Below the pieces are notes generated by a model that searched no databases, had not been told where the DNA came from, and saw only the letters and a program-made list of their open reading frames with translations. Shown here in pieces: positions 43,424 through 54,800 of a DNA stretch of 64,000 bases (within the stretch, counting starts at the first letter, position 1; each line of letters opens with the position of its first letter). Origin of the DNA: Caenorhabditis remanei (lineage: Eukaryota > Nematoda > Chromadorea > Rhabditida > Rhabditidae); assembly GCF_010183535.1 (NCBI RefSeq), contig NC_071333.1, positions 3,844,001-3,908,000 on the forward strand, in the 5' to 3' direction. Made by a program: the position numbers and the translations under genes.

Positions 43424-45543
43424 ATGGTGAGTCAAAATAATTGTGTTAAAATCGAGACTTTTGATTTTTACTCTAAAAACCTATTTTAGCCTAGTTTTTT
43501 CCTAAATTTTCAATAAAAAGTGGTTTCTGAGAAAGTGCACTCTATTGATAAAGTTTAGGTGAAGCGTATTTGCAACATTTTTAATAAGAATTGAGAGCTT
43601 ATTTGGATTGAGCGCGATTTTACCATTTTGGGCCAATTTTCACCCTAACACCCCATTTTTCCACCGATTTTTCATAAATTTTCACATTTTTATTGATATA
43701 TACCGCCAAAACTGTATTATAATGGCATGTATACCGTTATCATACAAGTTTTTTCGGTATATATTAAATATACGCGGAAGCTATGTCCAAATTTTCATTT
43801 CTTCAGACAATTTTCACCTTTTTGTCCGAAAAATCGCTTTTCTTTCAGGACGATGGCACGCCTCGTGGTGATCTCAGCGAAAAGCAATTCGCCGCGATCC
43901 GAATGGCACTGATGGTAATTAACGAGGTGGCGGCGCCAATTTAAAAAAATCTGAAAAATTTTCAGCACTAATGGACGTTTCTCTATTCAAAGAGATTTTC
44001 AACACCTGAGATGCCGCTGATGCAGCAAAGACCGTTGTGAGTTGATTGGATGCATCAATTATCCTCTAATTATCCTCTAATTAGACCCTGATTAGGGCGC
44101 GAGGCTTTTTCCAATTTTTAGTGTCTCATGGCCTAAATAGACCACGCCCCCTTTTAACACTCTGAAAATCCGCTTCGAATAAGCCATGCCCTCTTTTAAG
44201 CCCCACCCCCTTATTTCAACAATTTTCAGTTTTCGCCGTACTTTTCGAAGAAAAGGGCGTGGCCTATTTAATTTTTTTTTAGAATTGTTGGGGGTGTGGC
44301 CTAGATAAGTCACGCCTCCTTGAAACACTGGAAATAGGCTGATTTGAAGCTGAAAATAAGCCACGCCCCCTTATTTTCAGCATTTTTAGTTGTAAAGGGG
44401 CGTGGTCTATTCTGAAAGTCACAAACTGAAAATAGACCACGCCCCCTTTCACATCTCAATAATTTTCAGCGTAAATGGCGTGAAATGTACAGAGACGGAG
44501 AAATGGATCAAGAGTTGCTTGACGAGAAGAGAAACGGACTCACTAGAGATCTCAGACAGCAAACACTCGTGAGTTATTGATTGATTTTCAGAGTTTTGAG
44601 TTTGGAATTAGGCTACACACTACTTATTGGTGGAAAAAAAACCCATTTTTAACCGTTTTTCTGAGAAAAGTTTAAGATTGTAAGCTCCGCCCATTTTTCG
44701 TTAAAAAAGCACAGGTGAAAAATAAGCCACGCCCATTTTAACGCAGTTCCTTCTGAGCTACACTCATTTTCTGAAATTTCGGTGCCAAGAAAAAGTGGGC
44801 GGAGTTTCTCGTGTTTAAATCAGAACCGGTTTTTAAAAAGGGGTGGTATTTGATTCTAAGCCACGCCCCTTGGTGTCTAATCTGGAGGCTCCGCCCACTT
44901 TTTTGTTCAAATTTTCTGCAAATTTAGGAAGATTTGAATGGTCAATCAAAAAAGGGGGCGGAGCTGGAAATTCAATTTTTCCTGAAAATGTGTTTGAATT
45001 TTCTCCATTTTCAGCGATTTTCAGTCGAAAAAAATCAAATTTCAGCTCTTTCTTACTCTTTTTTTAGAAAAGGGCGGGGCGAGCATTCCTTTGGATAATA
45101 ACTCTAAATTTTCAGGTGGCGCATATTTATGACGCGCACTGTATTCCAGCTTTTTCAATTGTTCAATTTTAATTTGACACGTTTTTAGTCAGTATTTGTT
45201 GGAAACACTATCATTAACAGTTTTAACAGAATAAAATTAACAAAATTTGTGAACTTTTAGATAAAAAATACCGAAAACATATATAGAAAAAAATTATTGA
45301 TAAAAAAATTCTAGTGAATAAATTCAAGCATTCAAATCCGGGCCAACCGGACCGAGCCGGGCCAGCATTTTCTCAGGCTCAAATTTTGCAATTATGCTAT
45401 AAATAGTCAGTTCTATGTGTTATTAGTGTAAAATGATTTTGTGCAGTTTCCCATACATATATTTCAAATTTCAGGTTCTGAAAGCGAATGAAATCCCTGG
45501 ACTGGTGAAGTTCATTTACGATCAGAATGGTGTCAACATCTAA
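43424..45543 (+). CDS. 78-residue protein of unknown function
   Basis: A 3-base coding first exon (ATG, 43424-43426) and exons 43849-43914, 44470-44568 and 45475-45543 all join in phase 0. The protein is charged and probably helical: DDGTPRGDLSEKQFAAIRMA, then RKWREMYRDGEMDQELLDEK and an end LVKFIYDQNGVNI. There is no signal peptide or membrane segment. An AATAAA at 45584-45589 lies 41 bases after the stop, the right distance for polyadenylation. The ATG comes from a sequence that is repeated elsewhere in the window, so the start is less certain than the rest. A possible exon at 43973 was dropped because it would bring a stop at its second codon. Confidence 0.6.
44100..45080. repeat. Intronic CCACGCCC/GGGCGTGG hairpin cluster
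   Basis: More than ten copies of CCACGCCC or its complement, in both orientations, fill two introns of the 78-residue gene. Many face each other at 40-150 bp and can form stems. Several are joined to AATAAGCCACGCC- or GGGGGCGGAGCT-type blocks. Confidence 0.75.
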
Positions 45544-45609
45544 AAAATCGGTACGATTCCACTGACCAACTACCTGAGGAAAAAATAAACCAAATAAATA
45601 ATATATATT

Positions 45610-46490
45610 TGTTTCTAGTATGTTTTCTTTCTCCTAATTTCCATAATAAAATTCTTAAGTTTCGAAATTTTGCACGAAATCACTCTGGTTCATTCCGTCC
45701 CTCTCGCAATCGTATATCGATCATCAAAGCACACAAAATTCTTACTCCAATCATCCCATTTATATTCTACACCCGTTCCAACTCATTCTCCTGCGTTTTT
45801 TTATACAAAAAAGCTATTTCATCTGATTCCGATGGTTTACTAACAGACGGAGCTCTCAGGCTTGATTTCTCAGGAAGGACATTGTGTTAGTCCTAATGAG
45901 CTAGCCTATTTTGGATTCCTCATTCATCCAATCGCCAAATACGTTTATGACCTCCATTTTCGATTCCAAGCTCTTTCTCTTATTCACCACAAACTCACCT
46001 TGCCTTTTGATTTTTACACCGGGCTAGCGGCCGGGCCATCTCAAAGTATGGTACACAGTGCATTGAGATAACCGAGTTCGTTCTTATATGTACTGATTCG
46101 GAAAAATTCTAAACCAACTCCTGACTCGGACCTTCTTGAGATGAATGGTCTTTTCACTAGACTCAACTATATTCTCGCTGTGCTCTGTGGCCATGAGCTC
46201 ATTTTCTTGTCAACTTTTTTGAGTTGTCTTGCACCTTTTCCAACTCCTGATACCCTCATTTTGCACCTCGTCCCTCGGGTCCCTCTTGGATTAATTATCT
46301 AGTTTGATGTGCTTAATATATGTACTCTCTCCTTCTGTCTACGTCATCTTCTCATCATTTTTTCTTTCCGAAATTCTTTTCTCTACTTTCGAAACTTGTT
46401 CTACCGTGTTCCTTTCTCGTCTCCTTGTCTCTCGTTTCTCTCCCGAAACCGTTCCAACTTTTCCTTCTTTTCAGATCTCCTATTTCAAAA
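45610..46490. other. Gene-free interval
   Basis: Pyrimidine-rich, especially 46330-46480, which ends in a TTTTCAG acceptor shortly before the next ATG. No exon is supported. Confidence 0.45.
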
Positions 46491-46562
46491 ATGATTGAAA
46501 TCAACGTTGTGGATTTCTTTGAAGTGACTTGTCCGAAGGATTTGTCAGAAGGCTCTGCACAA
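46491..46562 (+). pseudogene. First exon of an interrupted gene
   Basis: A clean 24-codon exon (MIEINVVDFFEVTCPKDLSE, then GSAQ) follows a pyrimidine-rich TTTTCAG stretch and ends in GTGAGT. The next acceptor (46603) gives only 21 codons before TGA. The intron and everything up to 47493 is duplicated mobile DNA; coding-like sequence resumes at 47497 (KCVIDAIMCHEVTGRALFSC, then FPHEKTSEIFRRS). I infer a gene broken by the insertion. Family not recognised. Confidence 0.45.
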
Positions 46563-47493
46563 GTGAGTTACACTTATCACATCATCTCCATTTTTCAGGT
46601 CGGTCTACCGTTACTGCAGTCCACACGCCATACAAGTCTGATAAAATTTAGAAAATCGTCATGAAAAATTGTAAAATGTACACTTCTATTGAATTTAAAC
46701 TCAAAATTCAAAGTTCTTCAAAAATCTTCGAATTTTTCGAATTGTTTTGATTTCTACCGCGACAAAGTCAAATTTTCGACAACGATTCAGCATTAGAAAA
46801 AAGTTTGATTAAAAGGTGATAAATTTTCAACATTTTTTGAAAAAGTTGGTACTTTTTTTTTAAAAACTTTTTTTTAACACCTCTCCGGTGGGGAGACGGA
46901 GACACTGCGATGGCGGGGAAGAGCAAGAGATAGTATGCTATTACAAGAGATCATAAGAAGGGCGCCCGTTCTCTGTGGTTAACGACGTCGTTTCCCCCCC
47001 TATCGCTAACTTTCTAATGATCTCTTGTATTAGCACACTATCTTTAGCTTCTCCTCCTCACCGCAATGACTCCGCCTCCCCACCGGAGAGACGTACAGTA
47101 CCGCTCAAAAGTATATTAAGTTTTAGTTTTTTCAGTTGAAAAGATCCGACTTTGAGAGTGTGTCATGGTAACACTTATTGTCCCATCAAGTAGATTTCTA
47201 ATGGATCATACAGATCAAAGGCAGAGCTTCATTTTTGTAGTTGACAACTTTTTTGTACGGACTCTCCCTAGCAAGTTACATATCGACAAAGAAATTTCTC
47301 AATCAAATCGACCAACTTCAGTGCAAAATAGAGTGATTTTTGAGCTGTCGTCTTTAAATTACCATAACTCTCTAGGGAGTGTCCGTACAAAAAAGTTGTC
47401 AACTACAAAAATGGAGCTCTACTTTTGATCTATAAGATCCATTAAAAATCTTTTTGATGGGACAATAAGTATTACTATGGGACACTCTCGAAG
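46515..47493 (+). repeat. Segmental duplication, second locus
   Basis: Matches 41104-40553 inverted (46515-47092) and 41105-41657 directly (46941-47493). The 46878-47092 part is a self-contained inverted-repeat unit with CTCTCCGGTGGGGAG ends. The duplication stops abruptly at 47493 in the middle of a palindromic element. Confidence 0.8.
47096..47493. mobile_element. CAGTACCG-family palindromic element, truncated
   Basis: Identical to the first 398 bp of the copy at 41260-41711, then cut off at CTCGAAG where coding-like sequence begins. The right terminal repeat is missing. Confidence 0.85.
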
Positions 47494-48230
47494 CAAAAAT
47501 GCGTCATCGACGCTATCATGTGCCATGAAGTGACTGGACGTGCCCTCTTCTCTTGTTTCCCGCACGAGAAGACCAGTGAGATCTTCCGTCGATCTCACTC
47601 AAGGTCAGGCATTGAAAATCCGAATGACATTGGGCGCTATCCACAACAATGTTTTGGAAAAAGTGTTAGTTTTTCTTTCGTCTCCAAACAAGTCGACTTT
47701 TTAGCTGCTTGGAGAAATATACATACATAGATGTTAATGCCCGTTTTGAACAGTTATCAGCAAAAACTTTCGGGCAGCCAGAATTTTTTATATTTTTTTA
47801 ATCTCTGAGAATCATTCTGATTTTATCTGCGCCTCAAAATCTTTCAAAATCAAAATCAATGTCAATTCAACAAACATCTTTATTTCAGTCATGTCCCCCG
47901 CTCGAAAGCTGTTCACCAACTCTCCAGCTACCATTCGATGCCTCTCTTTCTGTTATCCCTTGTTTCTATTCCCCTTTTTTTGAAGATCAGTCAAAATTCG
48001 AACCATAACACTTCTTATTTCCATGCCGGCGCTCCAAATAAAACCGATGAAAAACCAATATTTTAACCTGTGAAAATCGTTTCTCCTGAGAATTTCTACG
48101 TATTTTACAATTCGATTTCATACGAGAAGGCGTTCAGCATCTTTGAATCGGTGTTCTGAAAATATCGAATTTAAACTTTTTCTTAAAACGTGAGACAACA
48201 GAAACTGATGTGAGCTGGAGAGATTTGTAT

Positions 48231-48376
48231 ACAGTAGCGAGCATAAGTTAGCACCCCTTCGCACAATCATGTGTAACTCGGCTGAATCGTGTCCGTTTTG
48301 CATAAACTTTTTTTGAAAGAAAGCCAAAATATTTAGCAATAAGAAAATATGTTTTTTGAAAAATTTCCCTCGCTAA
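48231..48376. repeat. CAGTAGCGAGCATAAG repeat end, copy 1
   Basis: Starts TACAGTAGCGAGCATAAG and shares TTGCATAAACTTTTTTTG-like blocks with 56992-57120. It resembles one terminal end of a Tc1/mariner-type element; no opposite end is found. Confidence 0.5.
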
Positions 48377-48399
48377 TTTTTTCGATAATCGATTTTTCC

Positions 48400-48569
48400 T
48401 GTTGTATACTCTCCGTCTCGTGGGGGAAAACACGCCCCGCTGGTCAAATTTAATGATGGGGCGGCAATGACTCATTCAAACCGCATTTCTCCCCCGTGAG
48501 CGGCATGTGTAGCTGCTCTACCCTAAACTTTCAAAGAAACTCTTGATTTTATTTGAATTCTAAATGGTG
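48400..48569 (+). promoter_or_regulatory. First-exon cassette, orphan copy
   Basis: Aligns with 43230-43426 including the TGTAGCTGCTCTACCCTAAA box and the end TTTGAATTCTAA-ATG-GTGAGT. No convincing downstream exon follows, so it may drive a short RNA or be inert. Confidence 0.45.
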
Positions 48570-49236
48570 AGTGGAAAAGTTGAAAAAAAATTAATTTTCT
48601 ATCAGTTTACGATGTTTTTGAGTGCATTTGTACTAATTCGCTACAATTCTTGCTTTTTTTTTGCAATTGTTTGCGGCTTTTGTGAACGATATCCCAAATT
48701 AAAAGCTAAATTTGTATTTTTCGTGCGGTAGCCAAGTTTTTAGAAAATTTTAATTTTTTGGTAGAGCTATTTTTATGTAGTGATAACCCGTAGAAACTTG
48801 ATTGAAATTAGTATTATGAATTAGCGAATGCTTGAATTCGCGCTTTTTTACGAACCATTTGAACCCGTATTCGGTCACGGATGTGGAACTCGCCAATATC
48901 TACATTTTGGTATTTTTTCAGCTTGTTAGTATTGCGTTTCAACGCGAGTTACGCGCCGTCGCAAATCGCAAGTATGGAACATACTATGTTTTATACTACG
49001 CTAGTTTTCGAAAAAAAAACTAAGCTTTTGAAAAAAATATGAAAATTCCGGTGCACTCCAAAAGCAGAAAGCACTTTCGAGGTATATCATTTGATCTCGT
49101 TGTTTAGTGTGCCCCTAGTATTTGCCCATTACTGCCAAACAACAACACATTTTTTCCCAATATACGCATAGTGTTCCAAAATAGGGTTATCAGGGTCTTT
49201 GTCGAAAAGAAGCTGTATTCATAGTGTCACAGTCAA

Positions 49237-49487
49237 TGTCAAGAACACCACGGAATATAATTAGGATTTATTATATAAGAGTAAGCATTAGAATATATAT
49301 AAACTGACACATTTTGATATACTTATGGTTGGCTTTTATAGTGCCTTATTATACAACAAAAAGCTTATTATAAAACATAAACGATAAAGAAGATTATTAT
49401 AACACATACATAAAGGATGATTAATACAACAAACTTTTTATATGCCATATCATACCAACTATTGTACCACTCGATGCGTCATCGACA
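49237..49487 (-). repeat. 3' LTR of the miniature element
   Basis: Begins (minus) TGTCGATGACGCATCGAG and ends CTTGACA against the target duplication. Complete. Confidence 0.85.
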
Positions 49488-49523
49488 CTCCCCCACAAAA
49501 GGCGGCAAGAAGATAATATTTCA

Positions 49524-50165
49524 TTATTTGTTGTCCCAAACAATTGTCCTTCTGTTCATTTGATTGAGATTCTTGATTGGTGCATCCTTTTTCCAAACAT
49601 TTTTCGTCCTATAGCATAAAGAACAATGATGGGATTTTGCTTCGCAATAAAAGCATTTCTTCCGTTGGATACAACGATGATTTCTTGAAGTGGGGTGTAT
49701 GCAAATCATACAGATATTCTTTTTCTTAACAATGGATTGTCGTTCCTCGTATTCGATGACGTTTGGACATAAGTCCGAATAATGGAATTGTTTGCAAAAG
49801 ATGCAAGGAGTGCTTGTCCGTCGTGTTGGTTGAGAAGATAGAAGTCTTGGTTTCACATTATCCGTAGAAGGAGCTATCATGACAGTAGATTGAAGTTTAT
49901 GATCCGATACGTACATAACTGAATCCACTTCTTCCTCCTCGAAATCCACTGATTGTTCGGAAGGAGATCCCAATTCGTTCTTTGTATCTTCTCCATTTTC
50001 TTCTCCATTTAGAGAAGACCCTCCCACTGGAAACCGTTTCAGAAAAGTCTTGAGATCTGTCGTTTGTGACTTGATTTTGTCCAGGTTTTCAATTATGGTG
50101 TCCAAGTAATTGTCCATTCCTTCAAGAATTGAGTCTACCATTTTTGTCCTCTGTTGATTGTCCAT
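49524..50165 (-). CDS. Retrotransposon Gag with zinc knuckles
   Basis: 213 residues. The N-terminal 40 residues are helical (DSILEGMDNYLDTIIENLDK), the middle is acidic and Ser-rich. The C-terminal third holds the Cys/His array usual for BEL/Pao gag: CIFCKQFHYSDLC, then CMICIHPTSRNHRC and CFYCEAKSHHCSLC. These bind nucleic acid during packaging. The frame ends shortly after the array, with no protease or polymerase. It is much shorter than a normal Pao-type polyprotein, in keeping with an internal deletion. Confidence 0.75.
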   Translation of the reverse strand: MDNQQRTKMVDSILEGMDNYLDTIIENLDKIKSQTTDLKTFLKRFPVGGSSLNGEENGEDTKNELGSPSEQSVDFEEEEVDSVMYVSDHKLQSTVMIAPSTDNVKPRLLSSQPTRRTSTPCIFCKQFHYSDLCPNVIEYEERQSIVKKKNICMICIHPTSRNHRCIQRKKCFYCEAKSHHCSLCYRTKNVWKKDAPIKNLNQMNRRTIVWDNK

Positions 50166-50560
50166 TGTAGTCGTTTATTGTTTAGTGTCCTGAAAATGGC
50201 AATAGTGGTGCTTGTTTGTGTTGGGTGCAATAAGTGTCCAAACGATAAATAATATTAGAAAAGAAGATAGGTGTCCAGATTGAAAAAAATTAGATGTCCT
50301 ATAATAATAGTTATTTGGTTAAATATGGTGTCAGTAAAACAGCGAATAGAATAGTCCGTGGTACTTGGTTGTCTTGTTGTCATTTCTCAAGTCTCTCCGA
50401 TGAATATTGAAGTTGGTCCATTAATCCAGGCACGTTTGGATTATATGAGCCCGAGTTGAAGTCCGTTGACTTCCCGATAAGTATAAGCGTAGTTGCTACT
50501 TGTATTCCTTTGATACTTTCCTGTAGCCCGAAGTTGTGAATGATTTTCTCTGCCGGATCA

Positions 50561-50772
50561 TAAGAGTAAGCATTAGAATATATATAAACTGACACATTTT
50601 GATATACTTATGGTTGGCTTTTATAGTGCCTTATTATACAACAAAAAGCTTATTATAAAACATAAACGATAAAGAAGATTATTATAACACATACATAAAG
50701 GATGATTAATACAACAAACTTTTTATATGCCATATCATACCAACTATTGTACCACTCGATGCGTCATCGACA
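50561..50772 (-). repeat. 5' LTR, truncated
   Basis: Identical to 49276-49487. Beyond 50561 the sequence changes to a short frame (DPAEKIIHNFGLQESI) that is probably a displaced internal piece of the same element. Confidence 0.85.
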
Positions 50773-51055
50773 GTCAATGTTTGATACCAATATCTTTAGT
50801 TTTTCAATTCTCGTGGTTGAAGGATTTAGTTTTTTTATAGATAAATCCTATAGCAACACGTTCTGAAAATTACAGATGCGTTACAAAAACGAGATATAGC
50901 TGAAACTAAAATTCCTTTTCACTCAAACTTTGTATTGTTGAGAATTTGTCATCAAAAGTGATTGGTGTCTTTCAAAAACAGGTTTATTTAACTAACTTGC
51001 AACGGGCCGGGCCCGGCCCGGCCGACTCGGAAATTCAGTGCTGACAAGAAAATTT

Positions 51056-51382
51056 TCAGATGAGAAGGAAGGATGTCGTTATCAAGTTGGGAAGAACTCT
51101 AGAATCATGCCAATGTTGAATTTCCATTGGGTTTTTATGTTGGACTTCCAAAATATTGCGAGACATCCAAAGTTGGAAGAGTTGGATTTTTATATAGTGG
51201 AGGATCGGTTCCCAATGTACTTGGAATGGACTCCATATAAGTTTTTCAAAAACTGCGCGATATCTTTTCAAGAACTAATCCCCTGCAAAAAGTTTTCAAT
51301 CACAGTCGTCGAGTGGTACGATGACTATAAGGACCAGCAGCCCAATTGTTGGAAATATGTGAGCCAGGAACCGAGACTATAA
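51056..51382 (+). CDS. Terminal exon of an unidentified gene
   Basis: After a TTTTCAG acceptor a 108-codon frame reads HPKLEELDFYIVEDRFPMYL and FKNCAISFQELIPCKKFSIT, ending SQEPRL. The pattern of short hydrophobic strands and the PKLEELDF block recall repeat-type F-box companions in Caenorhabditis, but I cannot assign a family. No upstream exon is found within reach; the retrotransposon inserted just upstream may have displaced it. A GTGAGC donor at 51358 could link it to the next coding unit. Confidence 0.4.
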   Translation, partial: SDEKEGCRYQVGKNSRIMPMLNFHWVFMLDFQNIARHPKLEELDFYIVEDRFPMYLEWTPYKFFKNCAISFQELIPCKKFSITVVEWYDDYKDQQPNCWKYVSQEPRL

Positions 51383-51462
51383 AAGTGCGAGTGTTGAAGC
51401 GTGCCTGGTCACCATCTGACTAGAATCCGCGATTTGGTGGGCGGAGCTTCTTCACACATGAG

Positions 51463-51885
51463 ATGACAGGTACAACTCAGTGGACCTGCGAAACGAATTT
51501 GATTTTTGAGAGCGATTTTAATGATATAGAAATCCGCCCGGACGATGCTATCAAGTCATTCACACTCAACAACATTTGTTATAATACAATGAGAGAGATG
51601 GTCAAAGTGAGTTTACCCACCTGAAAATAGCCTATGCTCATCAAAATATTTCAGAAATTCACCATAGACCTGCTTGAACACGACACTGACATCAATCTGA
51701 AAGGACAGTTGCTCATGACATGTGTAGACCGGATGATAAGGCAAAACATGGAGAGACCAGTACCCCAAGACGGAATATGCAAGTTCCCTGTGCTCAACCA
51801 CTACGAGACTTTCTTCGTTCAATTCACCGGCTCGCAGATACTTTTGAAAAGACATGAGATCAATTTGGAGGAGATGTTATATTGA
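51463..51885 (+). CDS. Small two-exon protein, 124 residues
   Basis: Exons 51463-51606 and 51655-51885 join in phase 0 over a 48-bp intron with GTGAGT and TTTCAG sites. The product is acidic without signal or membrane segment: SDFNDIEIRPDDAIKSF early, then GQLLMTCVDRMIRQNMERPV and a C-terminal LLKRHEINLEEMLY. It may be the 3' part of a larger gene joined to the exon at 51056-51382. Family not recognised. Confidence 0.5.
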
Positions 51886-52002
51886 TTCTATTATTTATGT
51901 GACATATTTATTTGTGTGGTACTTGAAGAACAAATTATAGCGAAATTAAAACATCAAAGTTTACTTTACGCTTATGAATCCTGACATAAACTTGGGTGGG
52001 GG

Positions 52003-52170
52003 GTAGAAAAATCGTGAATGAGAAAAAGAGAAAAAAAATATTAATTGCTTCAATAGAACAGACGGGCAGAACAATCCGCCCATTGTAGAGAGGGTACATC
52101 CTGAATATGAATGTATTCTGTCACTGACCCCAAAGCTCACTACTGTTTGGCGGCCAATAAATACATTTTT
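52003..52170. repeat. CCGCCCATTGTAGAGAG repeat, copy 1
   Basis: Shares GATCCGCCCATTGTAGAG-, GAATATGAATGTA- and CTCACTACTG-type blocks in the same order with 57360-57560 and 62890-63050. Degenerate here. Confidence 0.6.
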
Positions 52171-52186
52171 TCCCAATTTACGTCAG

Positions 52187-52305
52187 ATCGAAGGAAGTAC
52201 CAAGGAGTTTGACCATTTCTCTCTGGAGACGGGACTTGATGAGGAAGAAGTTTGGAAAATTTTTGATTTGGTTACAACGAAAAAACTGAATGAAACTGGA
52301 GAAGA
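52187..52305 (+). other. Probable orphan exon
   Basis: Open between a TTTACGTCAG acceptor and a GAGTAAG donor, reading EGSTKEFDHFSLETGLDEEE, then VWKIFDLVTTKKLNETGEE. Strongly coding in character, but the palindromic element 200 bp downstream separates it from any further exon. Confidence 0.4.
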
Positions 52306-52510
52306 GTAAGTGGTTGTAGGGTGCAAATTTCGAACAAAGATGAGTATGAATAGGCTCCGCCCACATAGTTTGAAAATACCAGACGTACAACATCTATTCT
52401 TTCCAGAATAACTCGCCGTTTCACTATCCAAGATTGAAATGACGATGACTATGAAAACCATTCGTGAAAAAGTTTTCAAGCGTTGATAACATTCGATGTC
52501 GTAATAATTA

Positions 52511-54095
52511 CAGTACCGCTCAATAGGATATGAAGTTTTGGTTTTTCTGCCATAACGTTTTTCCAAATTGGTCAGATTGACCTGAAACTTTGGGAAAACA
52601 TTTATTGCAGAGTTTTTTTTTTAATATTTAATCAACATTTTAGGTGAATAATCATGTTTTACAAGTATTTTTTTGTTGAAATTTTCGAAAATCACAAACA
52701 TTCGAAAAATCGCATATTTTTATTTCCATGACCGGTGAATCAAAAATAGAGTGTGATTAGTGTTTATAATTAATTGTTAATAGAAAACGTCTTGATTCCC
52801 ATTTTTTGACCACTGGACCCCCACTCTTGACTTGCTACCCATATCTCCCGGGCTGTCAAAGTTTGGTTGCACTAATAAATGAAGTTTTGAACTTCAAACA
52901 CCTGTAAAACTTGTTTTTTTTTTGTAGAAAACAGTATCGAAGTTGCGAAGTTACTGAGAAAAATGTGGAAAACATTTATGTAGCACTCTTATTTCGGTGG
53001 AAGTCGTTTTCTAATTTTTAGAGACCTCCGATTGTCAAATACTGCATATCTGGTTTCGATGCCTGACCCATTCCGGAGCGAAATTATACATTAATCCGAT
53101 ACTTTCAGTTTTGCAACTTATGGAATGTTATTTGAAAATTTTTTAATATTTCGAGTCAAGTTTCGATAAATAACTGAGTTTTTAAAGTACTTCATCGTGA
53201 TCATGTTTTGATAGCATTTTTTGATCGTCTTATGAATACATGAGAAAATGTGAGAGAGGACATTTCTACTGGTTATAAACTTATTAAACTTATTTGGAAC
53301 ATTTTCTTACCTGAATGGTCAAAAACAGCATCAATGCAATATGATTTTTGAGGAAAAACAAACATGTAAAATTTCGACATTTTCGAATAAGTGAGAGTAA
53401 GACTGCAGGGAGTGATCAATACAATTAATACAAACAGGTGTATTGAAACTAGGCTCAAAATATTGGTAATTGTTCAAATAGCAAGTTCCGTAATTTGTAA
53501 AGCCGAAGGTACCGGATAAATGTATAATTTCGCTCAGGAACGGATCTGACATTGATACCAGATATGCAGTATTTGACAATCGGAGGTCTCTAAAAATTAG
53601 ATAACGGCTTCCACCGAGATAAGAGTGCTACATAAATGTTTTCCACATTTTTCTCAATAACTTCGCAACTTCGATACTGTTTTTTTACAAAAAAACAAGT
53701 TTTACAGGTGTTTGAAGTTCAAAACTTCATTTATTAGTGCAACCAAACTTTGACAGCCCGGGAGATATGGGTAGCAAGTCAAGAGTGGGGGTCCAGTAGT
53801 CAAAAAATGGGAATCAAGACGTTTTCTATTAACAACTAATTATAAACACTAATCACACTCTATTTTTGATACACCGGTCATGGAAATAAAAATATGCGAT
53901 TTTTCGAATTTTTGTGATTTTCGAAAACTTCAACAAAAAAATACTTGTAAAACATGATTATTCACCTAAAATGTTGATTAAATATAAAGAAAACTCTGCA
54001 ATAAATGTTTTCCCAAAGTTTCAGGTCAATCTGACCAATTTGGAAAAACGTTATGGCAGAAAAACCAAAACTTCATATCCAATTGAGCGGTACTG
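52511..54095. mobile_element. Long palindromic element (CAGTACCGCTCAATAGG ends)
   Basis: 1585 bp, ends CAGTACCGCTCAATAGGATA and the inverse (TTGAGCGGTACTG), flanked by TA. The two halves pair almost along their full length around about 53300. The terminal eight bases are shared with the 450-bp CAGTACCG elements, so they may share a transposase, but the interiors differ. Confidence 0.85.
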
Positions 54096-54142
54096 TATTT
54101 GCTTCTCAATCTCGTATTCTAGAAACATTTTGAAATTTGAAA

Positions 54143-54450
54143 TAAAATAATATCTGAAACAAATTTCAGACTTTCACAAAACAACTTCTGGTTAGGTCCC
54201 TGTCTTGAAGGCTTAATCAAGTCCAAAAGAAATGTTAACCTAGATTACTTCAATTCAATAGACATTTGCTAATATGCACCCTTTTAGCCTCTTTCCGTCT
54301 CTCCATTTATTAAAATCCTGCCCTTTTCCCCCTTAGTTATCCCTTCTCTTCACAACACGGAGTCCCCTCTCAAAACAAAATCTCAATCACCTGGATATTT
54401 TCAATCTATTCTAAATGATCAAACTACACCCATGCGGATATAAATGCGGT
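54143..54450 (+). repeat. Direct duplication, copy A
   Basis: Aligns with 56606-56925 (blocks ATATCTGAAACAAATTTCA, CTAATATGCACCC, AATCCTGCCCTTTTCCC) at clear but imperfect identity, 2.5 kb apart. No coding capacity. Confidence 0.75.
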
Positions 54451-54464
54451 AGATGTTTGAATGA

Positions 54465-54800
54465 GTCGTTGCCCCCCCCCCCCCCCCTCATTAAATGTGA
54501 CCAGTGGAACGAGATTTTACCACAAAACGGAGAGTAAACAACATGAGGGCAATTGTGAAACAAGCAGAAAGGAAAAGGAAAAAATGGAAGAAGAGAGTAG
54601 AAGGAAATAGAAGGGTACTTTTTCTGATGGAGTGTTTTGTCTACTTGAAATCTGAATTCAATATGAATTTACCATGTAAGTTTGGGTTGTCATGAACCGT
54701 AAATTTCTTTGAGTTCATATGACGTACGTATTTTTTAAACCAATTTCGATGTATTGAACAGTTTCCAAAACTAACTGAAAAGACCTTCTAAACAATGGCA
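54465..54800. repeat. Block shared with 61600-62560
   Basis: Begins with a C16 run and runs through CATTAAATGTGACCAGTGG, GAGTAAACAACATGAGG and GGTTGTCATGAACCGTAAA. The related block at 61600-62560 has the same order but is split by a 616-bp element, so this copy shows the empty site. Confidence 0.7.

Larger units (their letters stand above)
49237..50772 (-). mobile_element. Miniature BEL/Pao-type retrotransposon
   Basis: A 251-bp 3' LTR (49487-49237, minus orientation: TGTCGATGACGC to CTTGACA) and a 5' LTR (50772-50561) that is identical over 212 bp but lacks its last 39 bp. GTCAA flanks both ends (49232-49236, 50773-50777), a 5-bp target duplication typical of BEL/Pao elements. Inside are a gag frame with zinc knuckles and a short leftover frame. 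The end of the 5' LTR and the primer-binding site are deleted, and no pol is present, so it cannot be copied further in its present form. Confidence 0.85.

Noticed and set aside
54471..54486. C16 run here, and C runs at 43255 and 60188
   Set aside because: Mononucleotide runs; lengths may not be reliable and no function is implied beyond marking related repeats.
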